A stretch of DNA of 64,000 nt from Arthrobacter sp. StoSoilA2 (GTDB lineage: Bacteria > Actinomycetota > Actinomycetes > Actinomycetales > Micrococcaceae): contig NZ_AP024643.1 of assembly GCF_019977195.1 (NCBI RefSeq), positions 4,030,001 to 4,094,000 of the forward strand, given 5' to 3'. Both the position numbers and the translations under genes were made by a program. The notes under the pieces were generated by a model that was not told the origin of the DNA, made no database searches, and saw only the letters and a program-made list of their open reading frames with translations. How positions within the stretch are numbered: position 1 is the first letter of the stretch; the number at the start of each line of letters is the position of its first letter. Positions 52,956 to 62,489 of this stretch are shown piece after piece.

Positions 52956-55136
52956 ATGGCGCGGAACAAGGGTCCACGGTTAGGTCTTGGCAAGGTCCTT
53001 CTGAGGATCTTCGGGTTTTTCTTCGTGAGCGCCCTCTGCGGGGTGCTGATCTGCGGCTTCATGGTGCCGGTGGTTCAGTTCACCAGCACTACCATGGGCG
53101 GTTCCATCGGCTTTTACGAAAGCCTTCCCAGCCAACTGGACGTTGATTCGCCGTCCCTTTCCAGCACCGTGCTTAGTGCGGATGGCCAGCACATCGCCAC
53201 GTTTTATGCCGAGAACCGGGTGAAGGTACCTCTGGATCAGATGTCACCCTTCATCCGCCAGGCAATCGTGGCCATCGAAGACAGCCGTTTTTACGAACAT
53301 CCCGGAGTAGATGCGCAAGGGATCATCCGCGCCCTGACATCCAACGTGACCAAGGGAACCCGGCAGGGCGCGTCCACCCTGACCCAGCAATACGTCACCA
53401 ACGTGCTGAACGAGTCCCGCCTCTCGCAGGGTCGGCCCGAGGACGTGGTGCTCAGCGGGGACAAGACCATGGGTGACAAGCTGCGCGAGATCAAGCTGGC
53501 GTTGGAGCTTGAGAAACGCTTCAGCAAAGACCAAATCCTTGAGGGGTACCTGAACATCGTGTTCTTCAACCGGAACGCGTATGGCATCGAAGCTGCTTCA
53601 CGCTACTTCTTCAGCACATCAGCAAAAGACCTCACATTGCCACAGGCCGCGCTCTTGGCCGGCTTGGTGAACGGACCCAGCGTCTATGACCCAACAACCG
53701 CCCCGGAATCAGCGTTCGCCCGCCGAAACCTGGTGCTGGACAGGATGTTGGAACAAGGCAAGATCACGCAAGTAGATCATGATGCGGCAGTCGCCAGCCC
53801 CGTTGAGCTGAAAATCACTCCTTCCCTGCAGGGCTGCGCGGGCGCCACCATTGCCATCTACTTCTGCGATTACGTGTCCCACCTGATCCTCAACAATGAG
53901 GCCTACGGCGCAACCGTGGAGGACCGCGAACGACTCCTCTACCGGGGCGGGCTCACCATCACCACCACGTTGGATAGCCGGTTGCAGGCGGCGGCACAAG
54001 TACAAGTGGATGCCTCTGCAGGCGCGAACCCGGACAAGTGGGGTGCTTCGATGACCACCGTGCAACCAGGCACGGGAAAGATACTGTCCATGGCACAAAA
54101 CACGGTGTTCGTTCCGCAGGACGGGAAATTCGATACCCAGTTGAACTTCAACGTGGATGCGAAGGACGAAAACGGTAACGACCTCAACGGTGCCGGTGGC
54201 TTCCAACCCGGCTCCACCATGAAGCCGTTCATTTTCGCGGAGTGGCTCAACGAGGGCAAGTCGCCCACTGCCGTGGTGGATGCTTCCCGCCGGGTCTACC
54301 CGGTTGGCTTCCCCTGGCGGTCCAGCTGCGGCAAGGTGCTGGGTGGATACAGCACTGCGCAGAAGGCCCAAAACCTCGGCGCGGATGATGACCTGCAGAA
54401 CAACGACGAGGGCTACTACCGCCCCATGCCCATCAACTACGGCCTTTACAACTCCATTAACACCGCCACTTTCGCTACTGCCGCCCAGTTGGATTTCTGC
54501 GGCATCCAAAAAATGGTGGACGCGGTTGGTTTGCACAGCGGCTTGGACAACGCCCAGATCAACATGCACCAGATCGGCAACCTCCTGGGGTCCATCGGCG
54601 TCGCTCCTGTTGTCCTGGCGAGCGCCTACGCAACATTCGCCAACGATGGCACCTATTGCAAACCAATCGCCATCACCGACATCAGCGACTCACAAGGCAG
54701 AAAATATCCAGCGCAAACCCCTGAATGCAAGGAGACGGTGAAACCTGCTGTGGCCCGTGGGGTCACAGCGGTGCTGCAGGACGTCCTCAAGCTCGGATCC
54801 GGCGTCTACATCGAACCCAAGGTACAGAACCAGGTCCCCGTCGCGGCCAAAACCGGTACCTCCAACAACAACGGCGCAACCTGGGTGGCCGGATACACCA
54901 CCCGGCTCGCCACGGCTTCCTTCTTTGGGGATACGACGGCGGGACAACAGCGCGCGGGACAGAACGTCACCATTAACGGAAAGTTCTACAAGTCATTGGA
55001 CGGCTACATGATCGCCGGCCCGCAGTGGGCCAACTACATGATGCAGGCCACCGCCCTCTATCCGAGCGGTGCGTTCAACCCTCCCGCTCCCCCGCCTTCC
55101 CCTGGTCCGAGCACGTCACCGGCCGCACCTCGCTGA
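52956..55136 (+). CDS. Class A penicillin-binding protein, paralogue 2
   Basis: This 726-residue protein is closely similar to the PBP at 883-3183 throughout. It has the same membrane anchor, the GT51 motif EDSRFYEHPGVD, the STLTQQYVTN and DQILEGYLNIVFFNRNAYGIEAA segments, SxxK in GSTMKPF, SIN in SINTATF and KTG in AAKTGTSNN. It differs in a shorter Pro-rich C-terminus and several substrate-loop regions. It likely arose by duplication. It stands alone after an orphan HATPase gene; the weak ribosome site suggests modest expression. Confidence 0.92.
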   Translation: MARNKGPRLGLGKVLLRIFGFFFVSALCGVLICGFMVPVVQFTSTTMGGSIGFYESLPSQLDVDSPSLSSTVLSADGQHIATFYAENRVKVPLDQMSPFIRQAIVAIEDSRFYEHPGVDAQGIIRALTSNVTKGTRQGASTLTQQYVTNVLNESRLSQGRPEDVVLSGDKTMGDKLREIKLALELEKRFSKDQILEGYLNIVFFNRNAYGIEAASRYFFSTSAKDLTLPQAALLAGLVNGPSVYDPTTAPESAFARRNLVLDRMLEQGKITQVDHDAAVASPVELKITPSLQGCAGATIAIYFCDYVSHLILNNEAYGATVEDRERLLYRGGLTITTTLDSRLQAAAQVQVDASAGANPDKWGASMTTVQPGTGKILSMAQNTVFVPQDGKFDTQLNFNVDAKDENGNDLNGAGGFQPGSTMKPFIFAEWLNEGKSPTAVVDASRRVYPVGFPWRSSCGKVLGGYSTAQKAQNLGADDDLQNNDEGYYRPMPINYGLYNSINTATFATAAQLDFCGIQKMVDAVGLHSGLDNAQINMHQIGNLLGSIGVAPVVLASAYATFANDGTYCKPIAITDISDSQGRKYPAQTPECKETVKPAVARGVTAVLQDVLKLGSGVYIEPKVQNQVPVAAKTGTSNNNGATWVAGYTTRLATASFFGDTTAGQQRAGQNVTINGKFYKSLDGYMIAGPQWANYMMQATALYPSGAFNPPAPPPSPGPSTSPAAPR

Positions 55137-55234
55137 GTGGGTCTGCGTTACGGGGCCCGGTCTGCGCGCCATTTCCGCGGCCCAGCCGGCAGAAAGACTT
55201 TGAAAGCCAGTCGTTCCTCCCGCAGACTTGGCCT

Positions 55235-55966
55235 GTGAAGCCCTTCCTTTTGTTGGCCACGCGTGCCGAAGACGCGGCAGCGGATGACGAGTACCAGGCT
55301 TACCTCCGGTACTGCGGGCTCCAGGCTGAGGAATTGGTCCGCATCAGGCTCGAGTCAGGACCATTGCCGGCCATTGACCTGGCCGGATACTCCGGTGTGA
55401 TTGTGGGCGGCAGTCCCTACACCTCCAGCGACCCTGTGGAGGAGAAGAGCCCGGCCCAGCTTCGCGTCGAAGCTGAACTCTCAGCCCTCCTGGATCGCAT
55501 CGTGGCCGAGGACTTCCCCTTCTTGGGTGCCTGCTACGGAGTTGGAACCCTGGGTGTTCATCAGGGAGCCATCATTGATCGCCGCTACGGTGAACCGGTG
55601 GGTGCCACGGAGATTAAATTGACCGCGGACGGGGAGCGCGATCCCCTGCTCAAAGGCCTGCCCCACACCTTCGAAGCATTCGTCGGGCATAAGGAAGCCT
55701 GCAGCAAGCTGCCGGGAAACGCCGTGTTGCTCGCTAGTTCCGCAGCCTGCCCGGTGCACATGTTCCGCATCAAGAAGAATCTCTATGCCACGCAATTCCA
55801 CCCCGAACTGGATGTCGACGGCCTGATCACCAGGATCAACATCTACAAGAACGCGGGCTATTTCCCGCCGGACGCTGCCGATGAACTCATCGAAACCGCC
55901 AAGCAAGCCTCGGTGACGGAACCGATGCGGGTCTTGAGGAATTTCACAGAACTCTACGCTCGCTAG
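55235..55966 (+). CDS. Class I glutamine amidotransferase-like protein
   Basis: This 243-residue protein is a stand-alone triad amidotransferase domain. GACYGVGTLG holds the Cys nucleophile and QFHPELD the His and Glu. It resembles the GuaA-like amidotransferases often misnamed GMP synthase. The GTG at 55235 removes a low-similarity extension overlapping the PBP. No partner synthetase is nearby, so it could act in peptide or gamma-glutamyl hydrolysis. The substrate is unknown. Confidence 0.82.
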   Translation: MKPFLLLATRAEDAAADDEYQAYLRYCGLQAEELVRIRLESGPLPAIDLAGYSGVIVGGSPYTSSDPVEEKSPAQLRVEAELSALLDRIVAEDFPFLGACYGVGTLGVHQGAIIDRRYGEPVGATEIKLTADGERDPLLKGLPHTFEAFVGHKEACSKLPGNAVLLASSAACPVHMFRIKKNLYATQFHPELDVDGLITRINIYKNAGYFPPDAADELIETAKQASVTEPMRVLRNFTELYAR

Positions 55967-56101
55967 GGATCTTGCGAGGCCTGCTCTGCACCCCAAGAAA
56001 GGGGTTTCTGTCAGAGCCTCCCTCACGCGCCGCTGGCTGGGTAGCGTTGGGGATACTCACGCACATGCCCACAAACGTGATTCATCCATGAGGAGCAATC
56101 T

Positions 56102-57391
56102 TTGAAGCAGGACCCTTTGGCGGTCGAAACCCAGATGCACGCGACACCCGATGAAGGAAAGTCCAAGCAAAGCCCAGCGAAAACCCGGGCAGCGGGCAAG
56201 ATCCCTTGGGGCGGCCTTTTGGTGCTTGCTGCCGCGGGCTTTACGGCTGTCACCACAGAGCTGCTTCCGTCCGGGCTGCTTCCCCAGATCAGCCGGGATC
56301 TGGGTGTGGAGGAATCGGCTGTAGGTTCCCTGACCGCAGCATATGCAGCAATCATCGTCTTCACCGCCCTTCCCTTGTCCCGACTCCTGGGCGGGAGGGT
56401 CCCACGAAAGACCCTGTTGATCGGGACCGTACTTGCCTTTGCACTTAGCAACGTCTTGCTGGCATTGAGCCCAAATCTTGAAGTGGCCATCGTTGCAAGG
56501 CTGTTGGGCGGTATTGCCCATGGCATGTTGTGGTCGAGCATGGCGCCGTACGTGGCGCGAATCGTTCCTGCCCACTCGGTGGGCAAGTCCATGGCCGTCG
56601 TCTTCAGCGGAACCAGCATCGCGTTGGCAGTCGGGGCTCCGATAGGCACACTGATGGGCACGCTCATGACATGGCGGGTTTCCTTCGTGGTCCTGGCCGG
56701 GGTTGGCGTCCTGTTGGCAGTTTTGGCGTTCTGGCTCCTGCCTGCTGCGCATGATCCGGGTACCCACAAGACGCCGTCGATCCGGGCGGCGCTCAAGCTA
56801 CCGGGCGTGATCGCCGTGGCCACCGCTTGGCCACTCTTGCTGCTGGCACACTTCACACTCTTTACATATGTTGCCCCTTTCCTGCTCGCCTCCGGATTGC
56901 CCGAAGCCCTCACTGGCATTTCCCTGTCCGTGGTGGGAATCTCGGGCTTGGTCGGGATCTGGATTGCCGGCCTGACCGCCGATTCCCGTCCCCGGCGTTC
57001 GGTGATTACCGCCGTCGGGCTTCTTTTGCTTGCCTTCGCGCTGCTTCCGGTTCTGGGCGGCACATGGGTGGGGGTTTTCGCGCTGATGGTCGCCTGGGGT
57101 GTTTCCTTCGGAGCGATCGGCATCTACAACCAGGCGGCGATCCTTCGCGCCGGCGGGGAGCACAAGGATGCGGCCAACGGCCTCACAGTAGTTACCATCC
57201 AGCTGGGGATCGCCATCGGTGCCGGCTACGGTGCTTTGGCGCTGACCACCGTTGGGGCTCAGCTGGTGCCGCTGGCCGCGGCGCTGCCAACAGCGATTGC
57301 CTTGGGGATCATCATCTTCAGCAGGCGTGGCGGATACCCGGCAGGGCCGCGCGAAACAACGCCGCGCGAAACAGGGCCTCGCGAAAAATGA
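56102..57391 (+). CDS. MFS exporter (AraJ/YdhP-like)
   Basis: This 429-residue protein has twelve helices of the drug/sugar-efflux MFS branch. LGGRVPRKTLLIGT (loop 2-3), ARLLGGIAHGMLWSSMAPYVARIVP and GAPIGTLMGTLMTWRVSF are typical. The TTG at 56102 has a GAGGAG ribosome site. The C-terminal PRETTPRETGPREK tail comes from short DNA repeats of CGCGAAA. Arabinose, drug or amino acid efflux is possible. The ammonium transporter gene follows with its own control region. Confidence 0.82.
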   Translation: MKQDPLAVETQMHATPDEGKSKQSPAKTRAAGKIPWGGLLVLAAAGFTAVTTELLPSGLLPQISRDLGVEESAVGSLTAAYAAIIVFTALPLSRLLGGRVPRKTLLIGTVLAFALSNVLLALSPNLEVAIVARLLGGIAHGMLWSSMAPYVARIVPAHSVGKSMAVVFSGTSIALAVGAPIGTLMGTLMTWRVSFVVLAGVGVLLAVLAFWLLPAAHDPGTHKTPSIRAALKLPGVIAVATAWPLLLLAHFTLFTYVAPFLLASGLPEALTGISLSVVGISGLVGIWIAGLTADSRPRRSVITAVGLLLLAFALLPVLGGTWVGVFALMVAWGVSFGAIGIYNQAAILRAGGEHKDAANGLTVVTIQLGIAIGAGYGALALTTVGAQLVPLAAALPTAIALGIIIFSRRGGYPAGPRETTPRETGPREK

Positions 57392-57408
57392 CCTCGCGGG
57401 AAGCGCCG

Positions 57409-57477
57409 GTAACATCTCTGAAACATGCCAGTCACCTGATCTTCACGAACGTGGGGTTTCTGTAACTTCCCTGCAAC
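57409..57477 (+). promoter_or_regulatory. GlnR-like nitrogen control boxes upstream of amt
   Basis: GTAAC-n6-GAAAC-n6-GTCAC-n6-TTCAC at 57409-57446 follows the actinobacterial GlnR four-element layout exactly in spacing. A second GTAAC-n6-GCAAC lies at 57462-57477. They are 106-174 bases before the ammonium transporter start. No glnR gene is in the window. Confidence 0.7.
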
Positions 57478-57582
57478 TTAGCTCTTCTGAGTCGGAAACA
57501 TAGCTCACCGAATATTGATCGGGGGGGGTAGTGAGGGCCGTGCAACAACGGGCCCGTTCAGGCTTGATCAGAAGGGAACGCA

Positions 57583-58905
57583 GTGGAGATCTCTGCGCAA
57601 CACGTCTGGCTGATGTTGTCATCGGCAATGGTGCTTTTCATGACTCCGGGCCTTGGCCTTTTCTACGGCGGCATGACCCGCGCCAAGGCAGCGCTCAACA
57701 TGATCATGATGAGCTTCATCTCTGCGGGCATTGTTGGCGTGGTGTGGGTCCTGTGGGGATACTCGATGACCACCGGCGACGGCTTCCTGGGCCTGTTCGG
57801 CAACCCCTTTGCACACTTCGGCCTCCAGGACCTCATGGGTTCGCCTGACCTCCTCAAGGTAGTTTTCGCGGCTACGTTCGCCATCATCACTGTGGCGCTC
57901 ATCAGCGGTGCCATCGCCGACCGCGCCAAATTCGGCGCGTGGGCGCTCTTCGTCCCCATCTGGGTAACCGTGGTCTACTGCCCGCTGGCTTACATGGTCT
58001 GGGGCGGTGGCTTGATGAGCGCCGGCGGAGCCGTCACGCAGATCTTCGGCCAGGTGATCGACTTCGCCGGCGGTGCCGTAGTTGAGGTCAGTTCAGGTAC
58101 CGCCGCTTTCGTCCTCGCATTGATCGTGGGAAAGCGTCACGGATTCGCCAAGGACCCCAACCACCGCCCCCACAACGTCCCGTTCATCATGATCGGCGCA
58201 GCAATCCTCTGGTTCGGGTGGTTTGGCTTCAATGGCGGCGCTGCAACTACGGTTGAGCAGGCAGGCCTGATCTGGGTCAACACCCTGGTGGCTCCTGCCG
58301 CTGCGATGCTGAGCTGGTTGGTCACGGAGAAGATCCGCCACGGACACCCGACATCGTTGGGCGCAGCCTCCGGCGTTGTCGCCGGCTTGGTGGCCATCAC
58401 CCCTTCCTGCGCCAACATCACCCCACTCGCGGCCCTTGGCCTGGGACTCGTTGCCGGTGCTGCCTGCGCGGTGTTCGTAGACCTGAAGTACAAGTTCGGT
58501 TTCGACGATTCCCTTGACGTCGTGGGCGTGCACTTCGGCGCCGGCGTGATCGGCACGCTTTCGCTTGGCTTCGTTGCCTTCCCCACAGAGGGCGTGGCCG
58601 GCGGCCTCCTTTACGGCGGCGGCGTTCAGCAACTCGTGGCACAGACAGTTGCCGTGCTGCTCACTATCGCCCTCTCTGGCCTGGGCACCCTCCTGATCGG
58701 CCGCGCTATTGACAAGACAATCGGCTTCCGCGTGGCCCACGAACATGAAGTAACCGGCGTGGACCTCACCCAGCATGCAGAGTCTGCCTACGAGTTCGGC
58801 CTCACGGCCCACGGCCATTTCCGCCAGCAGCAGGCGCACTTGTCGTCGCTGATCAAGGGTGGACGCAAGGAGTCGGAGCAGGCAAAGGAAGACAGCTTCG
58901 CCTAG
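57583..58905 (+). CDS. amt: Ammonium transporter (Amt family), Glu-His twin site
   Basis: This 440-residue protein has eleven helices. LMLSSAMVLFMTPGLGLFYGGM, DFAGGAVVEVSSGTAA and VGVHFGAGVIGTL are the Amt motifs. The first twin-His position is Glu168 instead of His; the second is His317. The GTG at 57583 gives the standard N-terminus. The C-terminal tail is long and charged. GlnR-like boxes upstream suggest induction by nitrogen limitation. Confidence 0.92.
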   Translation: MEISAQHVWLMLSSAMVLFMTPGLGLFYGGMTRAKAALNMIMMSFISAGIVGVVWVLWGYSMTTGDGFLGLFGNPFAHFGLQDLMGSPDLLKVVFAATFAIITVALISGAIADRAKFGAWALFVPIWVTVVYCPLAYMVWGGGLMSAGGAVTQIFGQVIDFAGGAVVEVSSGTAAFVLALIVGKRHGFAKDPNHRPHNVPFIMIGAAILWFGWFGFNGGAATTVEQAGLIWVNTLVAPAAAMLSWLVTEKIRHGHPTSLGAASGVVAGLVAITPSCANITPLAALGLGLVAGAACAVFVDLKYKFGFDDSLDVVGVHFGAGVIGTLSLGFVAFPTEGVAGGLLYGGGVQQLVAQTVAVLLTIALSGLGTLLIGRAIDKTIGFRVAHEHEVTGVDLTQHAESAYEFGLTAHGHFRQQQAHLSSLIKGGRKESEQAKEDSFA

Positions 58906-58937
58906 CCGCATCCCCGACGCTGGGGCCGGATTTCGTA

Positions 58938-59534
58938 TCAGCCGAAGCCGTTCCAGAGCCGCTGCCACCAAGTACGTTTGATTGGTTCCCCGGGCTCCGG
59001 CTCGGGCGGCGCCGCCGCGGCACGTCGTCCGCGCCAGCGTTCCAGCTCGGCGTCAACATCCCTCAGCTTGGTGATCACTGGCGGCCCACCCTGGAGCTGT
59101 CGACGAGCCTCAATGACCCGCTTGTTGAAGTCCTCAAGAATGTCGCGGACCTGCTTCTCCGTGTACTGCTGATCCAGCTTCGCGTCGAGTTCAGCGTCCT
59201 CGATCCGGAGGAGTATGGCTGGCGGGCCGATCCCGCTGAGTTGCTCGCGCTGGATCAGACCTTTGACCCACCAGTCCGGGTCATAGTGCTCCCCCAGGCC
59301 CGGGATCGGCTTGCCGGCGTATTTGAGGTTGTCGAATTTGCCCTGGTTCATGGCATCCCGGATCAAATATTCGACCCGCGCGGCGTCGTCCACCTTGCGG
59401 CGTTTCTCCCGCTCCTCCGCCTCGGCCGCCTCAAGCTCTGCGTCTTCCTCGGCATTGCCGCCCCACGATCGGACGGCCCGCAGTTCCGCTCCCCGCTCGA
59501 GCTTCCGCCTGAAGGCGTTGTTCCCGGCGCTCAC
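58938..59534 (-). CDS. DUF1992 (DnaJ-homologue subfamily C member 28-like) protein
   Basis: This 198-residue protein carries the DUF1992 core, VEYLIRDAMNQGKFDNLKYAGKPIPGLGEHYDPDWWVKGLIQREQLSGIGPPAILLRIEDAELDA. A charged coiled-coil segment precedes it and a C-terminal Trp-rich end follows. The GTG at 59534 follows a GAGGAGGTGG ribosome site; the upstream frame has no similarity. Its role is unknown. It is convergent with the ammonium transporter. Confidence 0.82.
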   Translation of the reverse strand: MSAGNNAFRRKLERGAELRAVRSWGGNAEEDAELEAAEAEEREKRRKVDDAARVEYLIRDAMNQGKFDNLKYAGKPIPGLGEHYDPDWWVKGLIQREQLSGIGPPAILLRIEDAELDAKLDQQYTEKQVRDILEDFNKRVIEARRQLQGGPPVITKLRDVDAELERWRGRRAAAAPPEPEPGEPIKRTWWQRLWNGFG

Positions 59535-59671
59535 GTTTCGCCACCTCCTCGCACGGCAGTCCTCTCCTGCCGGAAATCGTGGTTCCGGCTCCAGTATTCC
59601 GCACTTTGCTGGGCCACGGGGAGGGGCGGGGGCTACTCTCAATCCAAATATCCCCATAGGAAGGGCCGCGC

Positions 59672-60022
59672 GTGACTACTGTTTCCAATGCATTCATTCC
59701 CGTCTCGGATCCGGGCCGGGCAGCCAAGTGGTATTCGGAGCACCTGAGGCTTCGGATCGTCACCGTTTCGGAGTGGTCGGCAGTTCTAACGGGCGACGGC
59801 GGTGCCACAGTTACGCTGATGGGTCCCCTCAGCGGGATCGCGGCTGAGCCCGGGCTGGCTTGGGCGACGTGCGGTTTCCTCGTGGAGGACCTCACGGGCA
59901 TGCGGGATCGTTTGCTCAGGAACGGACATGGCGTGTCGGTGGTGGAGGGCGATCCGGACGTGTGCTTGTTCTTCACCGTCCGGGACCTCGACGGGAACGT
60001 CCTGCTGCTCACGGACCGCTAG
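59672..60022 (+). CDS. VOC family protein
   Basis: This 116-residue protein has a glyoxalase/bleomycin-resistance fold. FIPVSDPGRAAKWYSEHLRLRIV starts the first beta-alpha unit, and VCLFFTVRDLDGNVLLL is the typical DPDGN-type end. The GTG start follows AGGAAGGG. Most of the residues that would ligate the metal cannot be certified. The substrate is unknown. Confidence 0.8.
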   Translation: MTTVSNAFIPVSDPGRAAKWYSEHLRLRIVTVSEWSAVLTGDGGATVTLMGPLSGIAAEPGLAWATCGFLVEDLTGMRDRLLRNGHGVSVVEGDPDVCLFFTVRDLDGNVLLLTDR

Positions 60023-60167
60023 GCTTCCTGGTTCCACGAACGCCGCAGCCCGTTGCTTCACGCCCCCCTTTGACAGCCTGGCGGCCCCGACACGCCGCAG
60101 GTAACGGCGTGTCGGCGCCAGCGTCGGCTCAAAGCAGGTCGTGAAGCAACGCAGGGCAGCTGGCAGG

Positions 60168-62489
60168 CTAGTGAACGGCCATGCTCGGATCCAGTTGTTC
60201 GATGCCCTGGGGAGTCACAAGGACCACGCGGGCCGTGCAAATGTCGTAGAACAAACCCGTGGCCTGCACTCGTCCAGATGCCAGGGCTGGCCCAGTGACC
60301 TGGTGCTCTTCGAGCTTCTGGAGTTGGACAGCTACGTTCACCATGCTGAGCTGGTCCAGGCGGCTGTAGCCCTCAGCTTCGGCAGCAAGGGCCACAGGAT
60401 GACCGTCCAACAGCGCGCGGTAGCTCGGCCGGGCGTGCTCCAGCCAGGCATCGAAGCCCCCACCCAAAGCTGCGGCCGCACCCTCGGCGTCGGCGATAAC
60501 GGCCTTCATCGCGCCGCAATTGGAGTGGCCGCAGATCACGATCGAGTCCACGGACAAGCCCTTGACCGCGAATGCCAGGGCAGAATCGATCGAGGCATCC
60601 CGGCCATCAGGGCACACTACGTTGCCGATGTTCCGCAGTGTCAGAAGGTCGCCGGGGCCGCTGCTGGTGATCAGGTTCGGATTGACGCGGGAGTCGACGC
60701 AGGCAACAAACAAGGTGTCCGGGTTCTGCCCCTCGGTCAGGTCCTGCACCAGCGGGCGAACCTTGTCTGCGTAGCGTCGATGGTATTTGTCGATGCCAAG
60801 GAGGATCGACCGCAGCGGAAGCTGCACGCCGTCGTCGTGCGCTTCTTGGTGGGTACCATCCAGCGGCGACGATTGCCAGGAAGTCCTGGGTGGCAGCGGG
60901 AATTCGCGTGGATCCTGACGCTGGGGAGTGCTGTCCGCGGCGTCGGTAAAAGCGGTGGTTCCGTGTTCCTCCAGCAGCACCGAGGCGCCGCTGGAGCGGT
61001 GCTGCGTCTGCCAGGCAACCAGAGCCTCGCGGAATGCGTGATCGAGGTAATCGGCGTTGAGTTCAACCACTGCGTCCTGTCCTTCGGGCACGGAGTGAAG
61101 CACGCGGTTCAGTCGGGGCAGGGCGAAGAAGCTGCAGGACCCGGCGATCGTGACCCGCCACGGCAGCTGCTCCCCGGCGGGAGCATGGGCTTGGATCTGG
61201 GCACGGAGTACCCGCCACAACACGCAGAGGGCCGCGAGTGCCAGGCCGATAATGACGCCCTCGAGCAAGTTCAGTACAACAACGCATGCCAGCGTGACCA
61301 CGTAGACCAGGAGGTCGCCGGTGCGCAGGCTGGTTTTGATGTCGGCGACCTTGATGAGCTTGGCGCCGATGACGAGCAACAGGCCTGCGAGCACGGACAA
61401 CGGAATCAGCTGGATGAGACCGGCGAACAGTGCAGAGAACACCAGGACCCACACGCCGTGCAGGATGGCGGACACGCGGCTCGCGGCGCCGGCTTCAACG
61501 TTGGTGGCGCTGCGGACGATCACGCCCGTCACCGGGAGGCCGCCCAGCATGCCGGAGACCATATTGGCGGACCCTTGTCCAACGAGTTCCCGGTTGAGGT
61601 TGGTGCGCGTGCCTGCATGCATCTTGTCCACCGCCACCGCGGAAAGCAGCGATTCGATGCTTGCGATCAGGGCTACCGTGATGACCGCCATGACCGCGGC
61701 ACGCCAGTTACCGTCCGGCAAACTGGGAAGGGCGACGGCGTCGAACAGGGAACCACTGAAGCTGATGCGCTCGACGCTGGGCGCAACTGCTGCAGACAAA
61801 GCGGTAACAGCGACGACGGCGGCAAGCGGCCCGGGAATCTTCCGCACCGCAGTGGGCAGGTATTTCCACGCCAGAAGAATCGCGACGACGGCCAGTCCCA
61901 GCAGCGCCGAATGCAACTCGACGTTGGTGATGGCCCCTGGAAGTGCGGTCAGGTTTTCGACGGCGGACCCAGCGGCCTGGCCGCCGAGCAGCACATGCAA
62001 CTGCTGCAGGATGATCGTGATGCCGATGCCAGCGAGCATGGCTTTGACCACCACCGGCGACACTGCCAGTGCGGCCCGGCCTACGCGGCTGATACCCAGC
62101 AGCAACTGCACGACGCCGGCAGCAGCCGTAATCGCACACGTCACCTGCCAGCCGAACTCGTCAACCAGGCCGGCAACGACGACGGTCAGGCCCGCGGCGG
62201 GACCGCTCACCTGGAGTGGAGAGCCGCCCAGGCTGCCCGCGACGATTCCGCCGATGGCAGCTGCGATGAGCCCGGCCATGACAGGTGCTCCGGAGGCCGC
62301 CGCGATGCCGAGGGACAGCGGAAGGGCAACGAGGAAAACCACCAAGGACGCAGGGAGGTCGGCGCCGAGGTTGCTGAGGAAACCTTGGGCTTTGCGCGGG
62401 TTGCCGGGCGGGTTCTTTCCGGGCGGGTTCTTTCCGGGCGGACTGTGGGAGTCGATTGATATGGAAGCGGAGTCGTTTGGTTGTGGCAC
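60168..62489 (-). CDS. SulP transporter fused to beta-carbonic anhydrase
   Basis: This 773-residue fusion has a SulP-type anion transporter domain (GLIAAAIGGIVAGSLGGSPLQVSGPAAGLTVV, SAVAVDKMHAGTRTNLNRELVGQG) at residues 35-420. A STAS-like region follows at about 450-530, then a complete beta-carbonic anhydrase domain (ACVDSRVNP with zinc Cys and Asp/Arg dyad, GHSNCGAMKAV with zinc His and Cys). It probably imports bicarbonate and interconverts it with CO2. The GTG at 62489 is chosen from the domain start and AGGAA. An ATG with a stronger site at 62514 is out of frame by one. Confidence 0.85.
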   Translation of the reverse strand: MPQPNDSASISIDSHSPPGKNPPGKNPPGNPRKAQGFLSNLGADLPASLVVFLVALPLSLGIAAASGAPVMAGLIAAAIGGIVAGSLGGSPLQVSGPAAGLTVVVAGLVDEFGWQVTCAITAAAGVVQLLLGISRVGRAALAVSPVVVKAMLAGIGITIILQQLHVLLGGQAAGSAVENLTALPGAITNVELHSALLGLAVVAILLAWKYLPTAVRKIPGPLAAVVAVTALSAAVAPSVERISFSGSLFDAVALPSLPDGNWRAAVMAVITVALIASIESLLSAVAVDKMHAGTRTNLNRELVGQGSANMVSGMLGGLPVTGVIVRSATNVEAGAASRVSAILHGVWVLVFSALFAGLIQLIPLSVLAGLLLVIGAKLIKVADIKTSLRTGDLLVYVVTLACVVVLNLLEGVIIGLALAALCVLWRVLRAQIQAHAPAGEQLPWRVTIAGSCSFFALPRLNRVLHSVPEGQDAVVELNADYLDHAFREALVAWQTQHRSSGASVLLEEHGTTAFTDAADSTPQRQDPREFPLPPRTSWQSSPLDGTHQEAHDDGVQLPLRSILLGIDKYHRRYADKVRPLVQDLTEGQNPDTLFVACVDSRVNPNLITSSGPGDLLTLRNIGNVVCPDGRDASIDSALAFAVKGLSVDSIVICGHSNCGAMKAVIADAEGAAAALGGGFDAWLEHARPSYRALLDGHPVALAAEAEGYSRLDQLSMVNVAVQLQKLEEHQVTGPALASGRVQATGLFYDICTARVVLVTPQGIEQLDPSMAVH
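62404..62441. repeat. 15-bp tandem repeat in the SulP-carbonic anhydrase gene
   Basis: CCGGGCGGGTTCTTT occurs twice and is followed by a partial third copy (plus strand). It encodes GKNPP-type repeats (PPGKNPPGKNPPG) in the N-terminal tail. In-frame slippage could vary tail length. Confidence 0.85.

Noticed and set aside
60141..62459. 772-codon open frame antisense to the SulP-carbonic anhydrase gene
   Set aside because: It is rich in Gln, His and Asp with no domain, and the opposite strand has intact zinc and transporter motifs.
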